From Romboutsia timonensis (GTDB lineage Bacteria; Bacillota; Clostridia; Peptostreptococcales; Peptostreptococcaceae): a DNA stretch of 64,000 nucleotides. Positions 17,755-26,482 of the stretch are shown in pieces; position 1 is the first letter of the stretch, and the number at the start of each line of letters is the position of its first letter. The notes below the pieces were generated by a model that saw only the letters and a program-made list of their open reading frames with translations, did no database searches and was not told the origin of the DNA. A program made the position numbers and the translations under genes. Where the stretch lies: positions 472,686 through 536,685 of the forward strand of contig NZ_LT629850.1 in NCBI RefSeq assembly GCF_900106845.1. The letters run 5' to 3'.

Positions 17755-18480
17755 ATGAAATATAATGTACAGCTTAAGGTTTATGAAGGACCACTAGATT
17801 TACTATATGACATGATATCTAAACAAAAAATAGATATCAAAGATATATCTATTATAGATATAACTAAACAATATATAAATTATATAACTGCATTAGAGAA
17901 AATGGATTTAGAAGTAGCTAGTGAGTTTATAACTATGGCCTCAAAACTATTAGAAATAAAATCTAGATATTTATTATATAAACAAAAAGACAATAATGAG
18001 GTAGAAGACCCACGCTTAGAGCTTATGGAAAAGCTAGAAGAATATAAAAAGTTTAAGCTAGCTTCACAAGACTTAAAAGATAATATAACTTATGTAGACG
18101 ATTTATATTATAGAAAAAAAGAAGAAATAATAATAGATGACACTATGGATTTAGATGATATATCTATAGATGCTATAAAAAATATACTTCCATACATATT
18201 AAAAGTTAAAAGTGAAGATAATAAACCTCAGAAAGATGAAAAATTAGAAAAAATAGTAAGAGGAAGAATAGTACCTGTTGAAGAAAAAATAGCATATATA
18301 AGAGAAATCATAAGTAGAGATAATGAGGTAAGCTTTATAAAAGTTATAGAAAATGTTGATAAAGATGAAGTAATTGCAACATTTTTATCAGTATTAGAAC
18401 TTATAAAATCAAGAGAAATAGTAGTTTACCAAGATTTATTCTTTGATGATATATTAATAAAGAAAAATCTGGAGAGTTAG
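17755..18480 (+). CDS. scpA: Segregation and condensation protein A
   Basis: ScpA is the kleisin of the bacterial SMC condensin and bridges SMC heads together with ScpB. The 241-residue protein has the family start YNVQLKVYEGPLDLLYDMIS and MASKLLEIKSRYLL in the N-terminal helical domain, and a C-terminal winged-helix region (VIATFLSVLELIKSREI). The scpB start lies 2 bp beyond its stop, indicating translational coupling. Confidence 0.95.
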   Translation: MKYNVQLKVYEGPLDLLYDMISKQKIDIKDISIIDITKQYINYITALEKMDLEVASEFITMASKLLEIKSRYLLYKQKDNNEVEDPRLELMEKLEEYKKFKLASQDLKDNITYVDDLYYRKKEEIIIDDTMDLDDISIDAIKNILPYILKVKSEDNKPQKDEKLEKIVRGRIVPVEEKIAYIREIISRDNEVSFIKVIENVDKDEVIATFLSVLELIKSREIVVYQDLFFDDILIKKNLES

Positions 18481-18482
18481 AT

Positions 18483-19016
18483 ATGAGACGTGAAGATATA
18501 AAGCATATTATAGAGGCTGTTATGTTTGCATATGCAGAACCGATTAGTATAAAAGAATTAAATGATATAATAAATGAGGAATTAGCAAGTAAAGAAATAG
18601 AGTATATGCTAAATAATCTTATAAATGAATATAAGGAAAATAACAGAGGTATACAAATAATAAAGTTACAAGATAAATACCAAATGTGTACGAATAAAGA
18701 TTATTCAAGTTTCATAAAAAAAGTTCTTGAGCCTAAGAAAAAGAAAAGTTTAACTCAAACAACTTTAGAAACTTTAACTATAATAGCATATAAACAGCCA
18801 ATAACAAAAGTTGAAATAGAAGATATAAGAGGTGTTAAAAGTGATAAGGCAATACAAACACTTTTAGAAAACAATCTTATAAAAGAAGCTGGAAGACTTG
18901 AAAAAATAGGTAAGCCTATAATATATAAAACAACTGATGAATTTTTAAAGCTATTAAATATAGAAAAGTTAGAGGATTTACCTCCTATAGAAAATTATGA
19001 AAATGATAATGAATAA
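18483..19016 (+). CDS. scpB: Segregation and condensation protein B
   Basis: ScpB dimers bind the middle of ScpA in the SMC complex. The 177-residue protein has two winged-helix domains; the conserved second one contains LTQTTLETLTIIAYKQPITKVEIE and RGVKSDKAIQTLLE. GGAGAG inside the end of scpA serves as binding site. An IS3-type element begins 5 bp after the stop, so the gene is complete but its original downstream context is disrupted. Confidence 0.95.
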   Translation: MRREDIKHIIEAVMFAYAEPISIKELNDIINEELASKEIEYMLNNLINEYKENNRGIQIIKLQDKYQMCTNKDYSSFIKKVLEPKKKKSLTQTTLETLTIIAYKQPITKVEIEDIRGVKSDKAIQTLLENNLIKEAGRLEKIGKPIIYKTTDEFLKLLNIEKLEDLPPIENYENDNE

Positions 19017-19020
19017 AAAG

Positions 19021-20504
19021 GTGTGCTAAGTAAAATGGACCCTTTGTCAAGGACACTAGAAAAAAAGGGTTATTAAGAAGTTGCTAAAAGCTGATTTCTG
19101 TATTGTACAGGAGTCAGCTTTTTTAAATTCCACTGACAGCGGTCATTATTATAATAATCCATATAATCATCTATCAATATTTTAAGTTCTTCTATTGTTC
19201 TACAACTTTTGTAATCAATTTCATCTTTCATATGTCCAAAGAACGATTCTTGTGGGGCATTATCCCAACAATTGCCTCTACGAGACATAGATTGACCTAA
19301 TTTATTTTTCTTAAGTAATTTTTGAAAAATTGGGCTTGTGTAATGAGAACCTTGGTCAGAGTGAATAAATGCATCTTTATGTAGTTTAAATGATTTTAAT
19401 TTAACTAATTTATTTATAGTTTCAGTTACAATATCTATAGCTAAGCTATTAGAAAGATTATATGCTAATATTTCATTTGTTGAAGAATCTTTTATCGTAG
19501 ATAAGTATGCTATTTTATTATTGCCGTACGGCATATATGTAATATCAGTTAACATTACCTTACCAGGTGTATTTTGTTTAAATTCTCTATTTAGCCTATT
19601 AGGAACTACTCTGTGTTCCTTTGTAGCTTTAGCGATACGTTTATATGGATTAGCTTTACGTATAGGACAAGTAATGTTATATTTTCGCATAATTCTTTGG
19701 ATTTTCTTCCTATTCATTATGATATGAAATTTATTTTCTAATATCATTTTTATAGACCTAGAACCTTTCTTGTATCCACGATAGTTAAATGCTTTTAAAA
19801 TAATTTCTTTAGATTTAAGATCTTTATGCTCCTTTATTCTTCGAGCTCTAAAATTACTTAGAAATTTATAGTAACCAGAAGCAGAGACATTAGCAATTTT
19901 GCATAAATGTCTCGTCATATTCTTAAGATTGAAATTTTTAATCAAATTTTGTATTAAATTAAATATTATAGATGACGGTATTTTTTTACTTATCACCTGC
20001 CTTTCTTGCAGCTCGAGCTTTTTTATTAATTCAAGCTCCGCTTTAAGATACGCTATTTCAGCATCTTTCTTAGCAAGAATTTCTTCAACAGTTAAATCTC
20101 TATTAAGTGTTCTTCCTGAATTTAATGTTCTAGTATCTTCTAAACCTAAAACCCCTTTATCTTTATATGCTGCTCTCCATCTTAAACTAGCAGACTCTAT
20201 GCGTTTAATTCCAATTACATCAACATCAAATCCCGCATCTTCAAAAATTTTTCTTGAAGTTTTTCCGTTCTCATATTCAGCAATAAACTGTAACTTAAAT
20301 TCATTAGTATAAGTTATACCTTTCGAGGTTACATTTTTTACATATTTATTTTTAGATAAATCTAGCATTTCTAGATCTGTAAATGTCTTTTTACTCATAT
20401 TATAATCACTCCTTGTTTAATATTTTATACAAAAAAATCCTATATAGATAGACACTCTTTTTCTAGTGTCCACTATATAGGATCCATTTTAAAGTTTAGC
20501 ACAC
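19021..20504 (-). mobile_element. IS3-family insertion sequence, complete (about 1484 bp)
   Basis: Imperfect terminal inverted repeats about 45-50 bp long bound the element. GTGTGCTAA at 19021-19029 matches the complement of 20496-20504, and the shared blocks TAAAATGGA and GGACACTAGAAAAA continue inward. I see no convincing short target duplication; the flanks are A-rich on the left and T-rich on the right. It sits between scpB and DUF2953, antiparallel to them. Confidence 0.88.
19073..20398 (-). CDS. IS3 family transposase, single uninterrupted ORF
   Basis: This 441-residue DDE transposase has an N-terminal helix-turn-helix part (YTNEFKLQFIAEYENGKTS), a leucine-rich linker near ILAKKDAEIAYLKAELELIKKL, an HTH_21-like segment (KGSRSIKMILENKF) and an rve integrase core. 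The catalytic acidic residues are visible in MLTDITYMPYG, FIHSDQGSHYTS and PQESFFGHMKDE. IS3 elements usually split this into orfA and orfB joined by a -1 frameshift; here one frame covers both. It starts at ATG 20398 shortly inside the right end. Confidence 0.93.
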   Translation of the reverse strand: MSKKTFTDLEMLDLSKNKYVKNVTSKGITYTNEFKLQFIAEYENGKTSRKIFEDAGFDVDVIGIKRIESASLRWRAAYKDKGVLGLEDTRTLNSGRTLNRDLTVEEILAKKDAEIAYLKAELELIKKLELQERQVISKKIPSSIIFNLIQNLIKNFNLKNMTRHLCKIANVSASGYYKFLSNFRARRIKEHKDLKSKEIILKAFNYRGYKKGSRSIKMILENKFHIIMNRKKIQRIMRKYNITCPIRKANPYKRIAKATKEHRVVPNRLNREFKQNTPGKVMLTDITYMPYGNNKIAYLSTIKDSSTNEILAYNLSNSLAIDIVTETINKLVKLKSFKLHKDAFIHSDQGSHYTSPIFQKLLKKNKLGQSMSRRGNCWDNAPQESFFGHMKDEIDYKSCRTIEELKILIDDYMDYYNNDRCQWNLKKLTPVQYRNQLLATS

Positions 20505-20516
20505 TTTTTTTATAAT
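20488..20516 (+). promoter_or_regulatory. Possible IS-derived hybrid promoter for DUF2953-gerW
   Basis: TTTAAA (20488-20493) lies inside the IS right end and TATAAT (20511-20516) just outside it, with a 17-bp spacer. This could restore transcription of the genes cut off from scpAB. The -35 match is only 4 of 6. Confidence 0.35.
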
Positions 20517-20665
20517 GGATACATTTTTATTAATATAAAAATATTTTGTTAAATCAATGTATAAAGTATATATTAACTATTTTGATTACTAGGAAATTTA
20601 GTTTAAGTTTAACTTTATTACAAATAATTGGTATATATATGCCTTGTTTAGAAAATAATAGTGTT

Positions 20666-21307
20666 ATGAATTATAGTGATATATTTAATTTTTTTATGAT
20701 AATACTAGTTATAGTATCAATATTGACTATATTTATAAAGATGCCATTTCATATAATACTTACATCAAAAGTAGTCAATCAAGATATAAAAATAGATTTA
20801 AATTTAAGATATATGTTTAATATTATAAATATAAATATACCTATTTATCTAAGGAAAGTTGAATCTAAGAAAAAGGAGTTAAAAAAATCTAAAAGAAAAA
20901 GAAAACTTATAAAAAAATTAAAGTCAAGAAAAATACTTGCAAGAGACGTTTTTGCGATTTGTAGGCAATTGAAAAAAATAGATATAGAAGAATTTTATTC
21001 TGATGTTCATATAGGAAATACTAATATATCTATTACTAATTTTATATATTTATTTGTTAACTTAATTTATGGAAACTTAATAAATATAATAGATCCTAAT
21101 AAATTTTATATGAATATAAAACCTAACTTTATAGAAAATAAACTATATATAGATTTTAAAATACACGTAAAGCCTAGTATAAAAAATATAATAGATATAT
21201 TAAAGGCTATACTCATAGCAAATAAAAATAGCAAAAAAATAAAAAAGGAGTATAAAAAATATGAGAGCAACAGGATCAATACAAAACATCATGGAAACAA
21301 CGCTTGA
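20666..21307 (+). CDS. DUF2953 family membrane protein (YtfI-like)
   Basis: The protein has an N-terminal hydrophobic segment (FFMIILVIVSILTIFI) and a basic region rich in Lys (KKKELKKSKRKRK). The DUF2953 core (HIGNTNISITNFIYLFVNLIYG) and a C-terminal IHVKPSIKNIIDILKAILIA segment follow. Function is unknown. In Bacillus and clostridia it is encoded directly before ytfJ/gerW, as here, with a 47-bp overlap. The 5' end is uncertain: the frame is open back to a TTG at 20546, but no start has a good ribosome binding site. The ATG at 20666 or 20696 gives the usual family layout. The IS3 insertion may have removed native upstream sequence. Confidence 0.75.
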   Translation: MNYSDIFNFFMIILVIVSILTIFIKMPFHIILTSKVVNQDIKIDLNLRYMFNIININIPIYLRKVESKKKELKKSKRKRKLIKKLKSRKILARDVFAICRQLKKIDIEEFYSDVHIGNTNISITNFIYLFVNLIYGNLINIIDPNKFYMNIKPNFIENKLYIDFKIHVKPSIKNIIDILKAILIANKNSKKIKKEYKKYESNRINTKHHGNNA

Positions 21308-21659
21308 AACGATAAAAGGTTCTATAGACGCAAATACTATAATAGGAGATCCTATAAAAACTGATACTACAGTAGTAGTTCCTATATCAAAGGTTACTAT
21401 AGGTTTTGGAATTGGTGGAGGAGAATATTCTAAGGGATATAAGGAAGAAGTGAATACAGATAAAAATGACACTAATTTTGCTGGTGGTAGTGCAGGTGCT
21501 GTTAGTATACAACCAGTAGCTTTTGTGGTTGTAGAAGATGGAGAAACTAGACTTATGAGCTTAGATAATAATATAAATATGATAGATAATATATTAACTA
21601 TTACTCCTAAAGTAATTGAAAAACTTCAAAAACTATCTCAAAATAATAAACAAAGTTAA
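21261..21659 (+). CDS. ytfJ: GerW family sporulation protein (YtfJ)
   Basis: This 132-residue protein is of the GerW/YtfJ family, needed for efficient spore germination in B. subtilis and synthesised in the forespore. The signatures are NIMETTLETIKGSIDANTII, GDPI, VVVPISKVTIGFGIGGGEY and SAGAVSIQPVAFVVV. AAAGGAG precedes the ATG, which lies inside the end of the DUF2953 gene, so translation is likely coupled. Confidence 0.93.
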   Translation: MRATGSIQNIMETTLETIKGSIDANTIIGDPIKTDTTVVVPISKVTIGFGIGGGEYSKGYKEEVNTDKNDTNFAGGSAGAVSIQPVAFVVVEDGETRLMSLDNNINMIDNILTITPKVIEKLQKLSQNNKQS

Positions 21660-21662
21660 ATT

Positions 21663-21696
21663 AAAAACTGATACTTTTGGGTATCAGTTTTTATTG
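21663..21696 (+). terminator. Intrinsic terminator after gerW
   Basis: AAAAACTGATAC (21663-21674) pairs with GTATCAGTTTTT (21681-21692). Confidence 0.85.
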
Positions 21697-21800
21697 TTTT
21701 TAAAATGAAATGATTTTAATAGTAAATAATATGTGCATATAGTATAATAAAAATTAACAAAGTAGTATAAAAATATTATCTGCATTATTGAGGTGACATT

Positions 21801-22241
21801 ATGAACAATAAAGAAATATCTATTTCAATATTAAATAACATAGATAGTTTTTATAATTTGATAAAAATAGTAAATAAAGATAGATATAAAATAGATAAAA
21901 GTCTTACAGAGAAGCAGTTTTTTGCATTATCAGAATTAAAAAGACATAATAAAATGGAACTTAAAAAATTAAGTACTCAATTACATGTTTCAACTTCAAG
22001 TCTTTGTATATTACTTAATAAGCTTGTAGAAAAGAAGTATGTATATAGAGAAGAAGATAAAAGAGATAGGAGAAATACATTCTATGGAATTACAAAAGAG
22101 GGATTAGAAGTATTTGATGAACAAGTAATGAAATTTGTTGATGTTATTGATGAAAAAATAGATAAATTAAGTATGGAAGATAAACATAAATTACTTATAT
22201 GTATGAATGATATAGGAGAAATCATAGGTAAAATGATATAA
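21801..22241 (+). CDS. MarR family transcriptional regulator
   Basis: This 146-residue protein has a MarR winged helix: LTEKQFFALSELKRHNKMELKKL, STSSLCILLNKLVEKKYVYR as recognition helix, and EEDKRDRRNTFYGITKEG as the wing with the conserved DxRD/RR pattern. It would act as a dimeric DNA-binding repressor or activator responding to an unknown ligand. No target is evident; the neighbours are on separate transcripts. GAGGTGAC precedes ATG. Confidence 0.92.
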   Translation: MNNKEISISILNNIDSFYNLIKIVNKDRYKIDKSLTEKQFFALSELKRHNKMELKKLSTQLHVSTSSLCILLNKLVEKKYVYREEDKRDRRNTFYGITKEGLEVFDEQVMKFVDVIDEKIDKLSMEDKHKLLICMNDIGEIIGKMI

Positions 22242-22357
22242 TTATAGGAAAATATAGAAAATAAAGAATTTAAGTATTGACTAAGTTATGCTATAATTTA
22301 ATTAGCCTAAGATTTTTATTTTCTTCTTACATTAAATTTGAAAATAAAAAGTTATTT

Positions 22358-22384
22358 GCTCGCTATAAATAGCGAGCTTTTTTA
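22358..22384. terminator. Intrinsic terminator between marR and the YwaF-like gene
   Basis: GCTCGCTA (22358-22365), loop TAAA, TAGCGAGC (22370-22377), then six T on the plus strand. It lies about 115 bp after the marR stop. Confidence 0.75.
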
Positions 22385-22396
22385 TTATAAATAAAA

Positions 22397-23062
22397 TTAT
22401 TTTTTCTTACTTCTAAAATTAAAGGTAAGTTCTCTATTAAAAAATAAGATTGGTATATAGATTATAGTTGTAATTAAAGTAAATAAAATTGCACTTAGTA
22501 AACTATAGCTTGAAAAGCTGTAAGGGTAATTTGCATTTGTAAAAGTATTTAAAAAATAAATGAAAGAGAAATAAAGTATGCAGAAATTGAAATTATCCCT
22601 TAATGCATATTTATTTATACTAAACTTTCTAACCTCAGTTAGATAAACTGTAGTATAGACTAATATACAATTTGAAAAGAAGAATAAGTAATATAATATA
22701 TTTGGATATCTATATCCTATGTTTGGGAAGAAGATCATACCTCCTATAGAGCATACTAAACTCCAAGAGAAAAATATATTAAATAATTGATAATTTTTAA
22801 AAAATAATATAGCTATACAAATATAAGATGCAAATCTATATATTCTAATAGGTAAACAAGTGTATACATCATAACTCCCCATTGAGATATAAGAAAACTG
22901 CTCGAAAGTAATTTCTAATATAATTAAAATACAAATTACTTTTTCAACTATATAGCTGTATGGCAATAGATGCTTTGTTAGTTTAGGGCATAAGTACAAA
23001 AATACGGAAAAAATTAATAACATAATTAAATGATCATTTGAAAAAAGAAAGGTATTTTCCAT
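22397..23062 (-). CDS. YwaF/TIGR02206-like integral membrane protein
   Basis: The 221-residue protein has about seven hydrophobic segments. Spacing and residues such as TCLPIRIYRFASYICI, FPNIGYRYPNILYYLFFFSNC and TEVRKF resemble the YwaF/TMEM164-like family, but the usual LPLHLC histidine is replaced (LPIRIY), so this member is divergent. Function is unknown. GGAGAT precedes ATG. It is a single-gene transcript; the 284 bp between it and the next gene hold only divergent upstream regions with no feature I can support. Confidence 0.55.
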   Translation of the reverse strand: MENTFLFSNDHLIMLLIFSVFLYLCPKLTKHLLPYSYIVEKVICILIILEITFEQFSYISMGSYDVYTCLPIRIYRFASYICIAILFFKNYQLFNIFFSWSLVCSIGGMIFFPNIGYRYPNILYYLFFFSNCILVYTTVYLTEVRKFSINKYALRDNFNFCILYFSFIYFLNTFTNANYPYSFSSYSLLSAILFTLITTIIYIPILFFNRELTFNFRSKKK

Positions 23063-23355
23063 ATAAATCTCCTTTATATAAAATTTAATTTAACTATTTT
23101 AACTAATTAAATTCTTATCTTGAAGTAATACTTAATACTTTTATATAAGATATATTAAATAGGACAATAAGACAGTTTTAATTTAAATAATAAACATTAC
23201 ATTAAAACAACCTGTTATTAATAAATTATATTTTTGAAGTTTATAAAATAGAAGTATTAAAAAATACTTTTGTAACAAAAAAATGGTATAAATAATAACT
23301 TATATAGTATAGATATTAAGACAATTGAAAATCTCGTTTTAAGGAAGTGAGAAAA

Positions 23356-24300
23356 ATGAAAACTTTATCATGTGCAGATTCTGGAAGTAAATATTGTCCA
23401 TGTCATCTTGCATATTCTAATGATTGTATAAGATGTAATATGTTAAATAAAAATAAAACATGTGATTGTATGTGGCAAGGTGTGTGTATTTACAACGAGG
23501 TTAAGCACAATAAAAATTCTCCAGTAGTACAGAGAAGTGAATATTTGTGTGACATAGAATCTATGAAGGTTGTTGAAGACAATACTTATTTGATTAGAAT
23601 AAAAATACCAAAAGAATTATCAAAAGATTTACGAAGTCCAGGAGCATATGTTTTAATTAAAAGAAAAGATAAAGAAAGTGATATATTTAGTGCTCCTATT
23701 TCTGTAATGGATGTTGACTTAGATAAAAATATATTAGAAGTAATTGTAAGACCTATAGGAATAAAAACAAAAGGTATAATAAATTTTAATCAAGTTTATA
23801 TTAAGGGACCCTATTTTAATGGATTATTTGGTATAAAAGATATAAAAAGCACATCAAAATCAAATTGTTTAATTATCTTAAATGGCTTATCACAAGTAAA
23901 TTCAATAAATGTAATACGAAGATTAATAGAAAATGGCAATAAAGTAGATGTATTTATAAATCATAATGGAGTAATTTTAGATAATGTTGTTCAAAAAATA
24001 TATGATTTAGGAGCTAATATATATCATATTGATATAGCACAGGATAAGGAATTTATAAGTGACTATATCAAATCTAACTATATAAAATTAGTATATAGTG
24101 GAGGAAGTAATCATTTTAATAAATCAGTTATGGATATAGTTGATTATGTAGATGAAAATATAAAGCTAGCGGTTTCTAACAATAATTTAATTTGTTGTGG
24201 AGAGGGAATATGTGGTGCTTGTAGCATAGACTTGAATGGAGTTAAGGTTAAAACATGTAAAACACAAGTTAATAGTAGAGAATATTTAAAAAGTATTTAA
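23356..24300 (+). CDS. PyrK-like ferredoxin reductase-type protein with N-terminal Cys cluster, NAD motif degenerate
   Basis: The protein is about 314 residues. The N terminus has many cysteines (CADSGSKYCPCHLAYSNDC, CRCN-like and CDCMWQGVC spacing). Then comes a barrel resembling the FAD domain of PyrK and sulfide dehydrogenase subunits, and a Rossmann-like part. The C-terminal motif CCGEGICGACSIDL...CK is the dihydroorotate dehydrogenase B-type [2Fe-2S] cluster. The usual RxxS flavin motif reads SAPIS without Arg, and the expected Gly-rich nucleotide loop reads LNGLSQVNS, so canonical FAD or NAD binding is doubtful. The ATG at 23356 follows AAGGAAGTGAG. It forms an operon with the next gene, 22 bp apart. 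Confidence 0.75.
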   Translation: MKTLSCADSGSKYCPCHLAYSNDCIRCNMLNKNKTCDCMWQGVCIYNEVKHNKNSPVVQRSEYLCDIESMKVVEDNTYLIRIKIPKELSKDLRSPGAYVLIKRKDKESDIFSAPISVMDVDLDKNILEVIVRPIGIKTKGIINFNQVYIKGPYFNGLFGIKDIKSTSKSNCLIILNGLSQVNSINVIRRLIENGNKVDVFINHNGVILDNVVQKIYDLGANIYHIDIAQDKEFISDYIKSNYIKLVYSGGSNHFNKSVMDIVDYVDENIKLAVSNNNLICCGEGICGACSIDLNGVKVKTCKTQVNSREYLKSI

Positions 24301-24322
24301 TTAAGTTTTAGGGGGAAGTATT

Positions 24323-25606
24323 ATGGCAAAAGTAGTTGTTATTGGAGGCGGATGGGCAGGATGTGCAGCTGCAATAGCTGCTAAAAAAGCAGGTGCAGAT
24401 GTTTTAATATTAGAAAAAACAGACTTGCTTCTAGGGCTTGGCAACGTTGGTGGAATAATGAGAAATAATGGTAGATATAGTGCTACAGAAGAGGCAATAG
24501 CACTTGGAGCAAGGGAGTTATTTGAGATAACTGATAAATATGCAACTCATAGTAATATAGATTTTCCAGGACATAGCCATGCAACTATTTATAATGTAAC
24601 TAAGATAGAGAAACCTGTAAGAGATAAAGTTAGAGAGATGGGTATAGATATTAGATTTTTTAGTAGAGTTGTAGATGTTAAACTTAATGATGATAAATTA
24701 GTTGCAGTTATACTAGAAGATGGCGAAGTTATATACGGAGATGCATTTGTTGAAACTACAGGTTCAACAGGACCTATGGGAAACTGCACAGCTTATGGTA
24801 ATGGATGTGCAATGTGTGTACTAAGATGTCCATCTTTTGGAGGTAGAGTAAGTATAACTAGCAAATGTGGATTAGAGGATATGGTAGGTAAGAGAAAAAA
24901 CGGAGATTATGGTGCATTTAGTGGTTCTATGAAACTTTTAAAAGAGTCTTTAAGTGAAGAAATACAAAAAGATTTAGATGAAAAAGGATGTGCAGTAGTT
25001 CCATTGCCTAAAGAACTTGTAAATGAGGGCATATTAGATATAAAGGTATGTCAACAATATGCGTTACCAGCTTTTGCACATAATATAGTGTTAATTGATA
25101 CAGGTCATGCGAAACTTATGGAACCTTTTTATAATTTAGAAGTTTTACGAATGGTACCAGGATTTGAAAATGCGCTTATAGTAGATCCTTACTCTGGAGG
25201 TAAGGGAAACTCTATTAGATATATGTCTGTTGCAAAAAGAGATAATTATATGAGAGCCAAGGGAATGGCTAATTTATTTGTCGGTGGAGAAAAAGCAGGA
25301 TTTTATGTAGGCCATACAGAGGCAATATGTACAGGTAGCTTGGCAGGGCATAATGCTGCTAGATATTGTGCAGATAGATATTTAATTCAACTACCAACGA
25401 ATCTATTAATAGGTGATTTTATTGCATATTCTAATAATGAAATTAGTAAACCAGATGGTGAAAAATTAAGATTTACTTTTGCAGGAAGTATTTACTTTGA
25501 TAGAATGAAGGAATTAGGTTTTTATAGTACGGATAGTAATGTTGCATTAGAAAGAGTTAGAAATGCTAGTCTAGAAGGATTATATGATAAAAAAGTAATA
25601 GGGTAG
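24323..25606 (+). CDS. FAD-dependent oxidoreductase with internal Cys cluster
   Basis: The 427-residue flavoprotein has an N-terminal dinucleotide-binding motif VVIGGGWAGCAAAIAAKKAG ending in ILEKTD. The N-terminal half is related to GidA/TrmFO and fumarate reductase-like oxidoreductases. Near residues 154-168 a cysteine set (NCTAYGNGCAMCVLRCPS) could bind an Fe-S cluster or metal. The C-terminal part has the second FAD contact region (NLFVGGEKAGFYVGHTEAI, CTGSLAGHNAARY). The substrate is unknown. With the preceding Fe-S protein it probably forms an electron-transfer complex, which is inference from adjacency. A terminator follows. Confidence 0.8.
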   Translation: MAKVVVIGGGWAGCAAAIAAKKAGADVLILEKTDLLLGLGNVGGIMRNNGRYSATEEAIALGARELFEITDKYATHSNIDFPGHSHATIYNVTKIEKPVRDKVREMGIDIRFFSRVVDVKLNDDKLVAVILEDGEVIYGDAFVETTGSTGPMGNCTAYGNGCAMCVLRCPSFGGRVSITSKCGLEDMVGKRKNGDYGAFSGSMKLLKESLSEEIQKDLDEKGCAVVPLPKELVNEGILDIKVCQQYALPAFAHNIVLIDTGHAKLMEPFYNLEVLRMVPGFENALIVDPYSGGKGNSIRYMSVAKRDNYMRAKGMANLFVGGEKAGFYVGHTEAICTGSLAGHNAARYCADRYLIQLPTNLLIGDFIAYSNNEISKPDGEKLRFTFAGSIYFDRMKELGFYSTDSNVALERVRNASLEGLYDKKVIG

Positions 25607-25607
25607 T

Positions 25608-25643
25608 ATAAAAGGTGTAGCTCTTGCTGCACCTTTTATATAT
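25608..25643. terminator. Terminator between the oxidoreductase operon and the second GNAT gene
   Basis: ATAAAAGGTGTAGC (25608-25621) pairs with GCTGCACCTTTTAT (25626-25639) with one wobble. The minus-strand stop codon is inside the hairpin. Confidence 0.8.
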
Positions 25644-26256
25644 AAAAGCTTTCTATTAAATCAGGTAAATAATATTCTTTTAATTTTAAATATTCATCTT
25701 TTGTTAATTCAAACCTATGACATGTATCTCCAGAAGGTTTAATCTTAAAAGTATTAATATATTTAAATCCTAAATTTTCAAGCGATTTAGGTGTATACTT
25801 ATTTTTTGTATAAGTTAAAGCAATAAGCTTATCTAAATTTAAAAGCTCAAAACCAGTTATAAGCGTAATCACAGTTAATTCAGTAGCGAAATTATGACCC
25901 CAGTACTTAGGATTAATACAAATACCTATTTCGGAACTTTTTGAATTAGGGTCAATGTTGTTTAAACCTATATTTCCTATAACTTTATTATCGTGCTTAT
26001 AGTAGATAGCATAGTTACCTATATTTCCTTTTTTATAATTATTAATAAAAAAAGATTTTATAAAAATTTTAGTCTGAAGAATGTTTTTGTGAGTGCTAAA
26101 CGATAAATATCTAAGTACTTTTTCTTGGCTAAAGTACTCAAAAAAATCAGGGGCACCCTTAAGTGTAGCAGGTCTAAGTATAAACTTGGGAGTTTCGATG
26201 ATTTTCATCTGAGGATATTTTGAATCTGAAATCTTATATCCAAATAAATAGTCCAT
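25636..26256 (-). CDS. GNAT family N-acetyltransferase, paralogue of the 14.9-kb gene
   Basis: This 206-residue RimJ/RimL-like acetyltransferase has IIETPKFILRPATLKGAPDF, NKVIGNIGLNN, SEIGICINPKYWGHNFATEL (acetyl-CoA motif) and YTPKSLENLGFKYI. It is strikingly similar to the product at 14912-15493 across the first 140 residues (YPQM.IIET, FIKSFFI.NY, IGICINP.YWGH). It differs by a longer N terminus and a different tail. The substrate is unknown. No clear ribosome binding site was confirmed, so the start could be a few codons downstream. Confidence 0.85.
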   Translation of the reverse strand: MDYLFGYKISDSKYPQMKIIETPKFILRPATLKGAPDFFEYFSQEKVLRYLSFSTHKNILQTKIFIKSFFINNYKKGNIGNYAIYYKHDNKVIGNIGLNNIDPNSKSSEIGICINPKYWGHNFATELTVITLITGFELLNLDKLIALTYTKNKYTPKSLENLGFKYINTFKIKPSGDTCHRFELTKDEYLKLKEYYLPDLIESFYI

Positions 26257-26482
26257 ATCTTTAAACTCTTCATTTATATTTTCTATTTTATATATATGAA
26301 ATATTTATAAAAAGGTTAATTAAACTAAATACACTAAATAATTACATAAAAATTATGCATTAGTGTATATAGTAGAGAAGGTTAAAGTATATAGAAATGA
26401 TAGAGCAGGAATATTGAAAGTAGTAAAAGATAAGATTTGAATAATATATTGTAACAAATATTATAAATGAGAATAGTATATA

